From assembly GCA_963663635.2 (NCBI GenBank), contig CAXXMY010000011.1, positions 310,001-374,000 on the forward strand: DNA of 64,000 bases, in the 5' to 3' direction. Every line of letters starts with the position of its first letter. The first letter of the stretch is position 1. Below are positions 51,883 through 61,126 of the stretch, in pieces. The position numbers and the translations under genes were made by a program. Origin of the DNA: Poriferisodalis sp963663635. Lineage in GTDB: Bacteria; Actinomycetota; Acidimicrobiia; Acidimicrobiales; Poriferisodalaceae. Under the pieces are notes generated by a model. It was not told where the DNA came from. It saw only the letters and a list, made by a program, of their open reading frames with translations, and did not search any database.

Positions 51883-52790
51883 GCATCACAGCACCAGACC
51901 TGGCACATCCGAATTCGGAACTCGTCGAAGCGCGGCCGCTCGCGGGCGCGCTCGGTGTCGAGCTATGGGCCGCGGACGGCAGCCCGCTCAACGTGACCGA
52001 GCTCGACTCCCATCCCGATGGGGGCAGGCTCATTGCCGCAATCCGCGAGGCCCTGTGCACGTATCATGTCGTGGTCATTCGGGGCCAGCACATGACCGCT
52101 CCCGACGTCGCTCGATTCGGACGGTGTTTCGGCGAACTGGAACGGCATCCGTACCTGGGCGGCACTGATGAGGCGCCCGACGTCGTGCCGGTCGTCAAGG
52201 AGCCTCACGAGACGGTCAACTTCGGCGGGGGATGGCACTCGGAGATGTCGTTCTTGGAGTGTCCGCCGATGGCCACCGCGCTGTACGCGGTGGAGGTGCC
52301 GAGTTTCGGCGGGGATACGTTGTTTGCGAACCAGCAGGCTGCCTATCGAGGACTGTCGGACACCATGAAGGGAATTGCCGAGGGCTTGAGTGCAGTGCAT
52401 TCCGCGGCGAGCCAGTACGGACGGGGCGGAGACTCGGATCGCCACGCCGGTCGCCGCGGTTCGATGGCGGTCGAAGTGTCCCAAGACGCGCATTCCACTG
52501 TGACCCATCCGGTTGTGCGCACCCATCCAGAAACCGCGGCGAAGGCGCTGTATGTCAACCGGCCCTTCACCGAGGCTCTCTGCGGCATGCGACGGCACGA
52601 GTCCAAGGCACTGCTCGGGCTTTTGTTCGACCATTCCACGCACGAGCACTACACCTGCCGAGTGCGCTGGGAACCGGGCACGCTCACCATGTGGGACAAC
52701 CGCAGCGTTCAGCACTATGCGCTGAACGACTACCACGGTCAGCGTCGTCACATGTTGCGTGTGACGATCGCCGGGGACCGCCCGCGCTGA
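51879..52790 (+). CDS. TauD/TfdA-family 2-oxoglutarate-dependent dioxygenase
   Basis: The 303-residue protein has FGGGWHSEMSFLECPP near residue 113, where HSE provides the first two iron ligands (HxE instead of the commoner HxD), TVTHPVVRTHPET, and MWDNRSVQHYALNDY with the distal His. RRHMLRVTI has the Arg that should hold 2-oxoglutarate. It hydroxylates or cleaves a small acid or taurine-like compound. ATG overlaps the previous stop (ATGA). Confidence 0.9.
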   Translation: MSITAPDLAHPNSELVEARPLAGALGVELWAADGSPLNVTELDSHPDGGRLIAAIREALCTYHVVVIRGQHMTAPDVARFGRCFGELERHPYLGGTDEAPDVVPVVKEPHETVNFGGGWHSEMSFLECPPMATALYAVEVPSFGGDTLFANQQAAYRGLSDTMKGIAEGLSAVHSAASQYGRGGDSDRHAGRRGSMAVEVSQDAHSTVTHPVVRTHPETAAKALYVNRPFTEALCGMRRHESKALLGLLFDHSTHEHYTCRVRWEPGTLTMWDNRSVQHYALNDYHGQRRHMLRVTIAGDRPR

Positions 52791-52806
52791 CGAGCATCGG
52801 GAGCAG

Positions 52807-54015
52807 ATGCCGATGAGACCATTGCACGGCGTTCGAGTATTGGACATGAGCCGGGTGCTCGCGGGTCCGTTTGCTGGCCGGATTCTCAGCGATCTGGGTG
52901 CCGACGTCGTCAAGGTGGAGCCTCCCGAGGGCGACGTGACACGGCTGTGGGGCAAGACGCGGGCCGGGTTGGCGGGCTTCTACACCCAGCAAAATGTTGG
53001 CAAGCGCAACATCTGCATCGATCTGCGAGCCGAGGGCGGCCCAGAACTGGTCAAGCGACTTGCCGAGCAGGCTCACGTGCTGATCCAGAATTTCCGGCCG
53101 GGGGTGATGGAACGACACGGGCTGTCGTTCGCCGCACTCTCCGAGGCGAACCCTGCGCTGGTGATGCTGTCGATCAGCGGCTTCGGGCACGGAGGCCCGG
53201 AATCGCACCGTGCTGCCTACGCGCCGATCCTTCATGCTGAGTCCGGATGGCTCGCTCGTTCGGCGGAGGCCAACTCCGGGCCGATCGAGGACTTGAATCT
53301 TGCAGTCGCGGACACCAACGCGTCACTGCACGGCGCGATCGGCATTCTCGCAGCGCTGCGCGTGGCCGAAGAGACCGGCTGCGGCCAGCACGTCGACATC
53401 GCCATGCTGGATACCTTCTTGGCGACCGATGAAGGCAGCCACCTCGCGCTCGACGCGATGCCCTACAAGCCGAACGGCGGATTGGTGTGGCAGGGCACCG
53501 GTGGCCCCATCCTCACAGCAGGTGACTTCCGTTGGATCTGGAAGCAGCTCAGCGAGGTCCACGGCGTCGCTGACACGTCGCCGCCGGACGCCGACATTCC
53601 GACGAAACGGGCGCATCGCACCGACGCGATCAACGCGTTCTTGAGTTCGTTCGCGACTCGCGCCGAAATGGTGGCCGCGCTCGACGCGGCAAACCTTGCG
53701 TGGGGCGACGTCAAGACCACAGCCGATGCCTACGACTCGCCGACTGCGGTGCACCGCGGTACATCGGTCGAGATCGACGCCCGCGACGGAGGCACCCGTC
53801 GCGTTCCGCAGACGCCGTATCGCTTCAGCGGTACCACAGCGGAAACATCGGCGGAGTCCGGGGTCGCGCCCGACGCCGTCGCGCCCCACCTGGGCGAGCA
53901 CAACGCCACCATTCTCGCCGAGTGGATCGGCTCGGGCCGAGCCGAGATCGACGCGCTTGGCCAGGCCGGAGTGCTCCTCCGAGATGCACACGCGACGCAG
54001 GCGCGCCGTCGTTGA
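52807..54015 (+). CDS. CaiB/BaiF family III CoA-transferase
   Basis: The 402-residue protein is a standard member: VRVLDMSRVLAGPFAGRILS, VVKVEPPEGDVTR, KRNICIDLRAEGGPELVKRL, and GQHVDIAMLDTF with the catalytic Asp. Its C-terminal region is somewhat short. ATG 52807 or 52813 could be used. It ends the P450 operon, 16 bases after the dioxygenase, and would attach CoA to the product acid. Confidence 0.9.
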   Translation: MPMRPLHGVRVLDMSRVLAGPFAGRILSDLGADVVKVEPPEGDVTRLWGKTRAGLAGFYTQQNVGKRNICIDLRAEGGPELVKRLAEQAHVLIQNFRPGVMERHGLSFAALSEANPALVMLSISGFGHGGPESHRAAYAPILHAESGWLARSAEANSGPIEDLNLAVADTNASLHGAIGILAALRVAEETGCGQHVDIAMLDTFLATDEGSHLALDAMPYKPNGGLVWQGTGGPILTAGDFRWIWKQLSEVHGVADTSPPDADIPTKRAHRTDAINAFLSSFATRAEMVAALDAANLAWGDVKTTADAYDSPTAVHRGTSVEIDARDGGTRRVPQTPYRFSGTTAETSAESGVAPDAVAPHLGEHNATILAEWIGSGRAEIDALGQAGVLLRDAHATQARRR

Positions 54016-54228
54016 CCGAAACAGCGCTTGCAGGGTGGGCTTTTGCAGTGATGGAACCGTTGCGTGGTCCCGAGCGTCTGCATCGGCAGGCAGTCTTAGC
54101 GGGGACCTCTGATGTCTGGCGTGCTCATCGCTTCAATTCCTATGCCATCGGTGCCTATCGCATTGATGCCCACCGCATTTGTGGTTGGGCAACGGCAGTA
54201 CAGACCTGCGCTGACTGGCTCCGGGCTG

Positions 54229-54777
54229 ATGTCGAGTTCCCCTGACGAGGCATTGCCCGCCGACTCAGGCGTGGTCGACGCAACGGTGGCTGGGAGGTTC
54301 GACGACTTCTACCGGGCGCACCGAGACGACATGGCGCGTGCGCTCGGACTTGCGCTGCGCGACGCGGCGTTGGGCGCAGAGGCTGCAGACGAGGCGTTCG
54401 CGCGGGCCTGCCAGCGCTGGGGAACTGTCGGCGCCTACGCCAATCCGCAAGGTTGGGTCTACCGGGTCGGGCTCAACTGGGCGCGGTCCTGGTTGCGACG
54501 CGTTCGTCGCGAGCGCGAGCGACGGCCATTGCTGGCCCAGGATCACGCCGTCGAGGATCGGCCACGAGACCTCGACCTTGAGCACGCGCTGGCAAGCCTC
54601 AATGACGCGCACCGCGCGGTGATCGTGGCGCGCTTCTACCTCGACTGGTCCGTGGCCGAGACCGCTACGGCACTCGGCGTCGCGTCGGGCACGGTCAAGA
54701 GCAGGCTCAGCCGCGGTCTGGAGCAGTTGCGGGCAGTACTGGAGGATTCGACGGCAGAGGGAGGTGGAGCTCAATGA
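54229..54777 (+). CDS. ECF-type RNA polymerase sigma factor (SigE-like group)
   Basis: The 182-residue product has region 2 (RFDDFYRAHRDDMARALGLA, EAFARACQRWGTVGAYANPQ, WVYRVGLNWARSWLRR) and region 4 (AVIVARFYLDWSVAETATAL, GVASGTVKSRLSRGLEQLR). ATG 54229 is the best start for the family; an in-frame ATG at 54112 would add a non-family leader. It overlaps the next gene by ATGA, the usual sigma and regulator arrangement. Confidence 0.87.
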   Translation: MSSSPDEALPADSGVVDATVAGRFDDFYRAHRDDMARALGLALRDAALGAEAADEAFARACQRWGTVGAYANPQGWVYRVGLNWARSWLRRVRRERERRPLLAQDHAVEDRPRDLDLEHALASLNDAHRAVIVARFYLDWSVAETATALGVASGTVKSRLSRGLEQLRAVLEDSTAEGGGAQ

Positions 54778-56147
54778 CCGCGGAAGACCGCCTTCGGAGC
54801 CACCTGCAGCAGACCGCAGCGTCCCTCCCGACAGGGTCGAGCTCGCTGGGCGCAGTGCACACACGCGCAGCGCAGATGCAACGGCGACGTAATGCCGTAC
54901 GCGGCGGAGCCGGTGTGTTCGCACTCATCGCAGTAGCGGCGATCGGCGTCGTCTCGCTCCAAGACCGCGGAGTACAGGACTTCGCGACGCAGGCCGATGT
55001 CGACATCGCGAGCGACGATTTCGCCGTCGAGGAGCAGACCCCGCTTGGCGACTTCGCCGACGACGGTGACGACGCGTCGGCTGCCGCGGAAGATATGGAC
55101 GATGCGCCCGCGTCGACAGCGGACTTCGAAGTGGCCGACGATGCCGAAGAAGCCGAAATCGCGATGGCGGACGAAGCTGAGACATCGCCGCAGGACACCG
55201 AGGCTGACGCCTCGCAGTCCATCGACGAGAGCCCCCGCACAGATTCCGATACAAGGGGTGTTGTCTTCGCGTCGGCGGTGTCAGCGGTAGCGCCCCCCTC
55301 CGAAACCGAAGGCACTGCAATGCGCTACTCGTTCAGCGGCGCGCACGCTCTGGTCCAGTCAGACGACGAGTGGTACGCGTACGACGGCTCGCAGTGGCAG
55401 CTCGTAGGACTGCCCGAGAATATCGAGGTGGCGGCGGTCGATCTGTCGGGATCGGAGCGGATCGCGATCCTGGGCGTTGTGCGGCCGCTCGAATGCGCCG
55501 TCGAGCACGTCGTCGGCGTGAAGACGGCAGATGGCTGGAGCTTCACACGCATCGACGACGGCACACCGCCGATGGTGAGTTCAGAGCTGCTGGACGGGCG
55601 GGTGCACCTCACGGATGCGGCCGTGGTGGTGGAGCGCACCGAGCGGCTCTGGCTGAATGACGAGTGCGCCGATCCGGGCGAATACGAGCCACCCGCCGGC
55701 GACGCCGCGGCGCTGGTGGCCGAGTTGGAGCAGCTCGGAGAGTTGCAGCGGCAAAGTTGGCTGGTGGCGGAGCTCGAACCGGATTTCGCCCAGCACTGGC
55801 CGCAGGTGGCGAGCGACGACGCGGCGGCGGCGCGTTCAGAGTTGCAGTGGACGTCGACCGAAGCACCCCTGTACACCGTCGAAGCACGAGAACTCACCGC
55901 CGCGCGCCCTTCCACGGACGATGCGATCGCAGTTGCACTGCACGAAACCACGATGCTGGAAGTCGCTACGAGCGTCGAGGTGTCCGACGGGATGGCTCTG
56001 CTGCGACGGGGCGATCAGACCTGGGAGGTCTGCCCGATCCCGGACGTGGAGGAAGCGCACGGCGAGATCGGCTGGGCCGGTGAGAACCTCGCGGTCGTGG
56101 TCGGCAAACCCGAGCAGACGCTGTTCGTCGTCAAGCGCACCGAGTAA
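54774..56147 (+). CDS. Membrane protein with acidic linker, partner of the sigma factor
   Basis: The 457-residue product has a short cytoplasmic N-terminus (about 42 residues), one membrane segment (VFALIAVAAIGVVSL, near 49-63), an extracellular linker very rich in Asp, Glu, Ala and Ser (about 75-150) and a C-terminal domain of beta-rich sequence (AMRYSFSGAHALVQSDDEWY, GDQTWEVCPIP). No zinc anti-sigma HxxxCxxC motif is present. By position it could be an anti-sigma factor or sensor, but the family is not one I recognise. Confidence 0.75.
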   Translation: MTAEDRLRSHLQQTAASLPTGSSSLGAVHTRAAQMQRRRNAVRGGAGVFALIAVAAIGVVSLQDRGVQDFATQADVDIASDDFAVEEQTPLGDFADDGDDASAAAEDMDDAPASTADFEVADDAEEAEIAMADEAETSPQDTEADASQSIDESPRTDSDTRGVVFASAVSAVAPPSETEGTAMRYSFSGAHALVQSDDEWYAYDGSQWQLVGLPENIEVAAVDLSGSERIAILGVVRPLECAVEHVVGVKTADGWSFTRIDDGTPPMVSSELLDGRVHLTDAAVVVERTERLWLNDECADPGEYEPPAGDAAALVAELEQLGELQRQSWLVAELEPDFAQHWPQVASDDAAAARSELQWTSTEAPLYTVEARELTAARPSTDDAIAVALHETTMLEVATSVEVSDGMALLRRGDQTWEVCPIPDVEEAHGEIGWAGENLAVVVGKPEQTLFVVKRTE

Positions 56148-56187
56148 CGGCAGCCGAAGTGCTGGACGGAAGTGCTGGAATGGGCAC

Positions 56188-57558
56188 ATGGCAAATGATC
56201 TAGGGCTGTGGACGGCGAGTGAGCAAGCGGCAGCGATTGCCTCGGGATCACTGTCGAGCCGTGAGCTCGTCAGCCATGTGATCGAGCGCATTGAGCGACT
56301 CGACGGGGACGTCAACGCGGTAGTGACCCGCGATTTTGACGCTGCGCTGGAGCGCGCAGCGGCTGCGGATGCCGCTGCGACCAGTGGCCAGACGCTCGGA
56401 GCGCTGCACGGCGTGCCCTTCACCGCGAAGGACGCGTTGATGACCGCAGGGATCCGCTCGACCGGCGGGGCGCGGGAGCTCGCTGACAATGTTCCCGATT
56501 CTGATGCCGCCGTCGTGGCCGCGGCCCGCGGTGCCGGTGCGATCGTGATCGGCAAGACGAACCTGCCGCGCTGGTCGGCCGACAACCAGTCCTTCAACGA
56601 CCTGTTCGGCACCACCGGCAATCCCTGGGATCTGTCGAAGGTTCCTGGCGGCTCGTCGGGCGGTGCCGCAGCCGCGACGGCGATGGGCTTCACCGGTTTC
56701 GAGATCGGTACCGACATCGGTGGCTCGATCCGCTTTCCGGCTTCGTACAACGGCATCTGGGGTCACAAGCCGAGCTTCGGGCTGATCCCGACCACCGGTT
56801 ACCTGGATCACGTTCGCGGTGGCAGCACTGAGCCGGACATCAACGTGTTCGGCCCCCTGACGCGCAGTTGCGACGACCTGGAGCTGCTGTTTGATGTGCT
56901 CCTGCGTCGTGAGACACCGTGGGTGCCGCAGCTGCCGCCAGCGCCAGCAGACGTGGATTCGCTGCGGGTGGCTGCCTGGCTCGACGACCCGTACTGCCCG
57001 GTCGACGGCGACGTGCTGGAGGTGATGCACGCGGCGGTTGCGGCACTTGAAGCAAGCGGCGTGAGCGTCGACCACGCGGCTCGGCCGGACATCGATCCGT
57101 TGCCAGCTTGGGAAACTGGTCTGTGGCTGGTGCGAGCGGCCATGACGCTCACTGGCCGCGGCGAGGGGCCGGGTCATCGCGACTGGCTGGAGCACCACAT
57201 CATCCGCGAGCAGTGTCGCCGGAAGTGGGCGGAGTTCTTCACCCGCTACGACGCGATCCTCATGCCAGTGAGTTTCCATCCTCCCTTCGACCACATGCAG
57301 GAGAGCACCTTCGCCGAGCGCCGCATTCCGGCCAACGGCGTCGAGCGGCCGTATATCGAGATGACCCGCTGGACGATCCTGACCGGCATGTCGTACTTGC
57401 CTGCAACGGTGCCGCCGCTGGGCCTCACCCCGCAGGGCCTGCCCATTGGCTTCCAGGTGGTCGGCCCCTACGGCGGCGATCGCACCACGATGGCGCTGGC
57501 CCGCCGGATCGGTGAGCTGACGGGCGGCTACCGGCCCCCTCCCCGCGCGCTGGGCTGA
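56188..57558 (+). CDS. Amidase (amidase signature family)
   Basis: The 456-residue enzyme has the Ser-cisSer-Lys triad: GVPFTAKDALMTAGI with Lys near residue 82, KVPGGSSGGAAAA with the cis-Ser, and GTDIGGSIRFPASYNG with the nucleophile Ser. It hydrolyses an amide to acid and ammonia. It starts 40 bases after the sigma-factor operon and converges on the helicase gene. Confidence 0.92.
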   Translation: MANDLGLWTASEQAAAIASGSLSSRELVSHVIERIERLDGDVNAVVTRDFDAALERAAAADAAATSGQTLGALHGVPFTAKDALMTAGIRSTGGARELADNVPDSDAAVVAAARGAGAIVIGKTNLPRWSADNQSFNDLFGTTGNPWDLSKVPGGSSGGAAAATAMGFTGFEIGTDIGGSIRFPASYNGIWGHKPSFGLIPTTGYLDHVRGGSTEPDINVFGPLTRSCDDLELLFDVLLRRETPWVPQLPPAPADVDSLRVAAWLDDPYCPVDGDVLEVMHAAVAALEASGVSVDHAARPDIDPLPAWETGLWLVRAAMTLTGRGEGPGHRDWLEHHIIREQCRRKWAEFFTRYDAILMPVSFHPPFDHMQESTFAERRIPANGVERPYIEMTRWTILTGMSYLPATVPPLGLTPQGLPIGFQVVGPYGGDRTTMALARRIGELTGGYRPPPRALG

Positions 57559-57634
57559 GCGGCAGCGCGCTATGTCTTCAGACTCGACACACGCGCCGCC
57601 CGACGTGTATCGACGGGTGCGTCAGCCTGAGTGC

Positions 57635-60600
57635 TCACGCGGCAGCGTTGGACGCCACAGCTTCGACCTCGCCGATTGCTCTTGACAGGTTGTCGCCGGT
57701 CAGCACTCCCGATCGGGCAGGTCCGCTGCTCGAAAGGAAGAGGAACACCACCTCGCAGACGCGGCGCCCCGTCGATCGCTCAAGGCACCAGGCGTACGTG
57801 GCGCCCTGCAGGCGGTAGTCGTCAACCTTGCGCCGAATTGAGGCTTCGTCATCGACCCGGTCGGTCTTGTAGTCCACTACGACGAGATCCCCATCCTCTC
57901 GCTCATAGAGCAGGTCGATGTAGCCCTCGATGATTGGTGCAGGACGGGTACGAGCCTGCTCGCGATCCCGGTCGCGCGCGGTATCGGCTGGTGTCGCCGT
58001 ATAGATCTCACGCCAATGGCGTCCTCGTGTGGCTTCCGCCACCGTTGTGCTGTCGAGGGCAGAGCGCACATACCGCTCGATGGCATGTCGCTGATTGGAA
58101 AGACCTTCCGCTGCTGCTGCGGCTTGAGCCAGCGGCGCCAAGTGATCGCCGTTCCGCAGGTCGACGTCCTGGAGCACTGCGTGAACAGCACGACCCAAGG
58201 ACGTTCCGTAGCGCCCCCGAGAACCGATCGCGTGTTCGACCCCTAGGTGGTCGTCAGGACCGTCCTTGGCGAATCCCGCCACAAGATCGGTCGTGCCGGC
58301 ATCGTCAAGAGGGCCCCCATGTTGGGCACTGGCCCGGGCGATGGCGGTGGCGCTGAGCGAGGCTGCTGCCTGCGTGGATGCCAACGCCGCATCGAGACGG
58401 CGTCGCCAATCGAGGCGTTCAATCATCGGAACCGGCTGCGCCGGACCGGATGCGGGAGGCACGGCATTGACGTCACCGGACCAATCGTGTGACCACACTG
58501 CGTGATCGATCGCGTCGCCCGCGGCAATTGCTTCGCAGATGACCTGGGCACTCGTGAGTCGATGCTCGTCGGGTGGGGATGCCGCGAGCGGCTTGCGGTG
58601 CAGCGAGACGATCAGATGGTCGCGAGCGCGGGTAGCGCCCACGTACAACAGGCGGATGCGCTCGTGGTGACCGGCCAGCTGCTCATCGGCAACCCAATTG
58701 TCGTAGCCGGCGGTCTGTACGCCGCTGCGAAGCCGAATGGCGGGTGGTGACCCTGCTGTCCCGAAACCGACCTCAGTGGAGTCGCGAGTACCTCCAGCGG
58801 TGTTCTGCAGGCCCGCCATGATGACGATCGGGAACTCCAGGCCCTTCGAGGCGTGGATTGTCATGATCCGGACCGCGTCGTCGTCGGATTCTGGCAGCAC
58901 CGCTTCGGTCACCTTGGCGCCCTCGGATGCTTGACGACGCGCCCAACGCAGGAAGCTCCGCAGACCGCTGTGCTGGCTCTCGGACCACGCGCGCGCCTGG
59001 TCCACGACGAACCGGAGCTGCCGCCACGCCTCGCGCGTCCGCGTCCCGGCGATTGCCTGTTCGAGCGCCCGGCGATCGCGTAGCAACCGGTCGGCGATGA
59101 CAGCGGGCGATACCAACGAGTGGGCCTCGTGCAACTTTCGCAAGTGGGCGAGGCCATTGGCAACCGGATGATCGGGGCCGTCCGGTACGCCCTCGGGACA
59201 GGGTGAGATGTAGTTCCACCCGGTCGCATGCTGTGCATACACGTAGAGGTCATCGTCGCCGCATCCGTACAGAGGCGTGCGCAGCGCGCTCACGATCGCC
59301 AGATCGTCGGTCGGGTCGGCTATCGCCTGCAAGCACATCATCAAGTCGCGGACAATTGCGCTCCGCCAGACAAACGAGGACGCTTCGAGTCGATACGGGA
59401 TGCCCGCGTTCGACAGGCCCAGTTCCAATTCGTCGAGGCTGGTGCGCGTCGGGATCAACACGGCGACGTCCTCGAACCGAGCTCGACGAGTCTCGCCTGT
59501 GCGGGGGTCGGTAACGCTCCAGCGCCCCTCGACGACAGCCACGATGGCTCGGGCCACGTCGGCGGCTTCGGCGGCGCGCACTTCGGCGGCCGAAGTGTCC
59601 TTGCTGTGCTCGCTGTGACCCAGCAAGGTGACCGGCGCACCCGAGTCGGCGGCAGGCCGCCACGCCCGCAGCGGCGCGTATTCGGGCTGGCTGGACGGGT
59701 GCGGCACGATCATGGCGTTGAACACGCGGTTGATCCACTCGATGATGGGCGCTGCGGTGCGGAAATTGACGCTGAGCGATGTCTGCATGCCGGTGCGAGT
59801 TCCGAAACGTTCACGAGCTGCCAGGTACAGGCCGATGTCGGCTCGCCGGAAGCGGTAGATCGACTGTTTGGGATCGCCGACGAAGAAGAGCCGTCCTGGC
59901 TCGGTCTCGACGTGCTGCCAGTCGCCTGGCGACTCGTTGACGTCACGAGAGCACATCAACGTTGCAAGCTCGACTTGGATCGGATCGGTGTCCTGGAACT
60001 CGTCCAGCAACAGGCGCCGGTATCGCTGACCGAGCGCCGTGCGCACCTCCGAGCGTTGCGGTGAGTCGCGCAGCAGCCAGCGAGCCCACACCAGCAAATC
60101 GTGAAACTCGAGCGTGCCACTCGAACGCCGCGCCTCGGCGGCGTCGAGTGTGAACGTGCGGATCTGTGCGGCGAGCTGCCAGATGGCGGCGTCCAGCACC
60201 TCGCTTGCCGCCTCGCCGCGCGCCTCGTCGAGCTCTGCGAAGCCCTCCCGGATCGACCCCACATTGGGCCAGTTGCCCTTGCTGCCAACGCTGCGGACCC
60301 TCGGGATGCCCTCGGCCCCACTGGCGATCAGCACGGCCAGACGCTCTCGGTCGTTGCGCGCCGCATCGAGACGTGAGGTCCACGCTTGGAGCTGGCCGAA
60401 ACGTGCGAGCAGCTTGTCGGTCGACGCGGTGCATTCGGTGCTGCGCCCGAGCAATCTTCGTGCCGCATCGAGCAGAGACTCGACGGGGATCGAGGGTGTC
60501 GCGGCATCGCCGGGAGTCCAGTTCAGGCGATCCCAGTTGTCGTTGAAGTGCAGGGCTAGCTGCCGCAGCGAGTCAATCCCCACGCCAGCCCCATCGACCA

Positions 60601-61126
60601 TCTCGATGGCCCAGCGACAACTGGAGTTTGACGACAGGAGCGAGTCGGCGAATGCGCTCCAACGCTCGTCAAATTGGATCTCGCTCGCGATGGGGTCGAG
60701 GGTCTCGAACAGAGGCGGCAGCCCGGCCTCCACGGGATGCTCGCCCAGGAGGCGCCGAGCGAAGCTGTGCAGCGTCGAGATCGCAGCCCCGTCGAGTTCA
60801 TCGAGCGCAGACTGCAGCCGTTCGACGCCGATGGCATCCGCTTCCATGGGGCTATCGACGGCCCGGGTGAGTTCGGCGTTGAGCTCGGCTCGGATGCGGT
60901 TGCGTAGCTCGGCAGCTGCTTTCTCGGTGAAGGTGATCGCAGCGATGTTCGAAAGCGGGACGGCTTCGGGCCCTGTCACAAGCGACAAGACCCGCTGGAT
61001 CAACGAGTTCGTCTTCCCCGTGCCGGCGCCGGCCTCGACGAACAAGGTGTTGCCCAAATCCTCGCGGACGCGATCTCGCTCGGCCTGGTCGGCCGGCAGC
61101 ACCCCAGATCCGGCGGCTGCATTCAT
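57635..61126 (-). CDS. AddA/UvrD-like helicase-nuclease
   Basis: The 1163-residue protein has helicase motif I VEAGAGTGKTNSLIQRV near residue 32, NIAAITFTEKAAAELRNRI (Ia), LLLDEFQDTDPIQVEL (II), FFVGDPKQSIYRFRRAD (III), IMTIHASKGLEFPIVI (V) and RLLYVGATRARDHLIVS (VI). A C-terminal nuclease follows with EGYIDLLY and LVVVDYKTDRV. It is the AddA-type subunit of a double-strand-break resection complex. ATG 61126 overlaps the partner's stop (ATGA). Confidence 0.92.
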   Translation of the reverse strand: MNAAAGSGVLPADQAERDRVREDLGNTLFVEAGAGTGKTNSLIQRVLSLVTGPEAVPLSNIAAITFTEKAAAELRNRIRAELNAELTRAVDSPMEADAIGVERLQSALDELDGAAISTLHSFARRLLGEHPVEAGLPPLFETLDPIASEIQFDERWSAFADSLLSSNSSCRWAIEMVDGAGVGIDSLRQLALHFNDNWDRLNWTPGDAATPSIPVESLLDAARRLLGRSTECTASTDKLLARFGQLQAWTSRLDAARNDRERLAVLIASGAEGIPRVRSVGSKGNWPNVGSIREGFAELDEARGEAASEVLDAAIWQLAAQIRTFTLDAAEARRSSGTLEFHDLLVWARWLLRDSPQRSEVRTALGQRYRRLLLDEFQDTDPIQVELATLMCSRDVNESPGDWQHVETEPGRLFFVGDPKQSIYRFRRADIGLYLAARERFGTRTGMQTSLSVNFRTAAPIIEWINRVFNAMIVPHPSSQPEYAPLRAWRPAADSGAPVTLLGHSEHSKDTSAAEVRAAEAADVARAIVAVVEGRWSVTDPRTGETRRARFEDVAVLIPTRTSLDELELGLSNAGIPYRLEASSFVWRSAIVRDLMMCLQAIADPTDDLAIVSALRTPLYGCGDDDLYVYAQHATGWNYISPCPEGVPDGPDHPVANGLAHLRKLHEAHSLVSPAVIADRLLRDRRALEQAIAGTRTREAWRQLRFVVDQARAWSESQHSGLRSFLRWARRQASEGAKVTEAVLPESDDDAVRIMTIHASKGLEFPIVIMAGLQNTAGGTRDSTEVGFGTAGSPPAIRLRSGVQTAGYDNWVADEQLAGHHERIRLLYVGATRARDHLIVSLHRKPLAASPPDEHRLTSAQVICEAIAAGDAIDHAVWSHDWSGDVNAVPPASGPAQPVPMIERLDWRRRLDAALASTQAAASLSATAIARASAQHGGPLDDAGTTDLVAGFAKDGPDDHLGVEHAIGSRGRYGTSLGRAVHAVLQDVDLRNGDHLAPLAQAAAAAEGLSNQRHAIERYVRSALDSTTVAEATRGRHWREIYTATPADTARDRDREQARTRPAPIIEGYIDLLYEREDGDLVVVDYKTDRVDDEASIRRKVDDYRLQGATYAWCLERSTGRRVCEVVFLFLSSSGPARSGVLTGDNLSRAIGEVEAVASNAAA

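Noticed and set aside
57559..57634. Bidirectional terminator between the amidase and the helicase
   Set aside because: No convincing hairpin with a T-run was found in the 76 bases.
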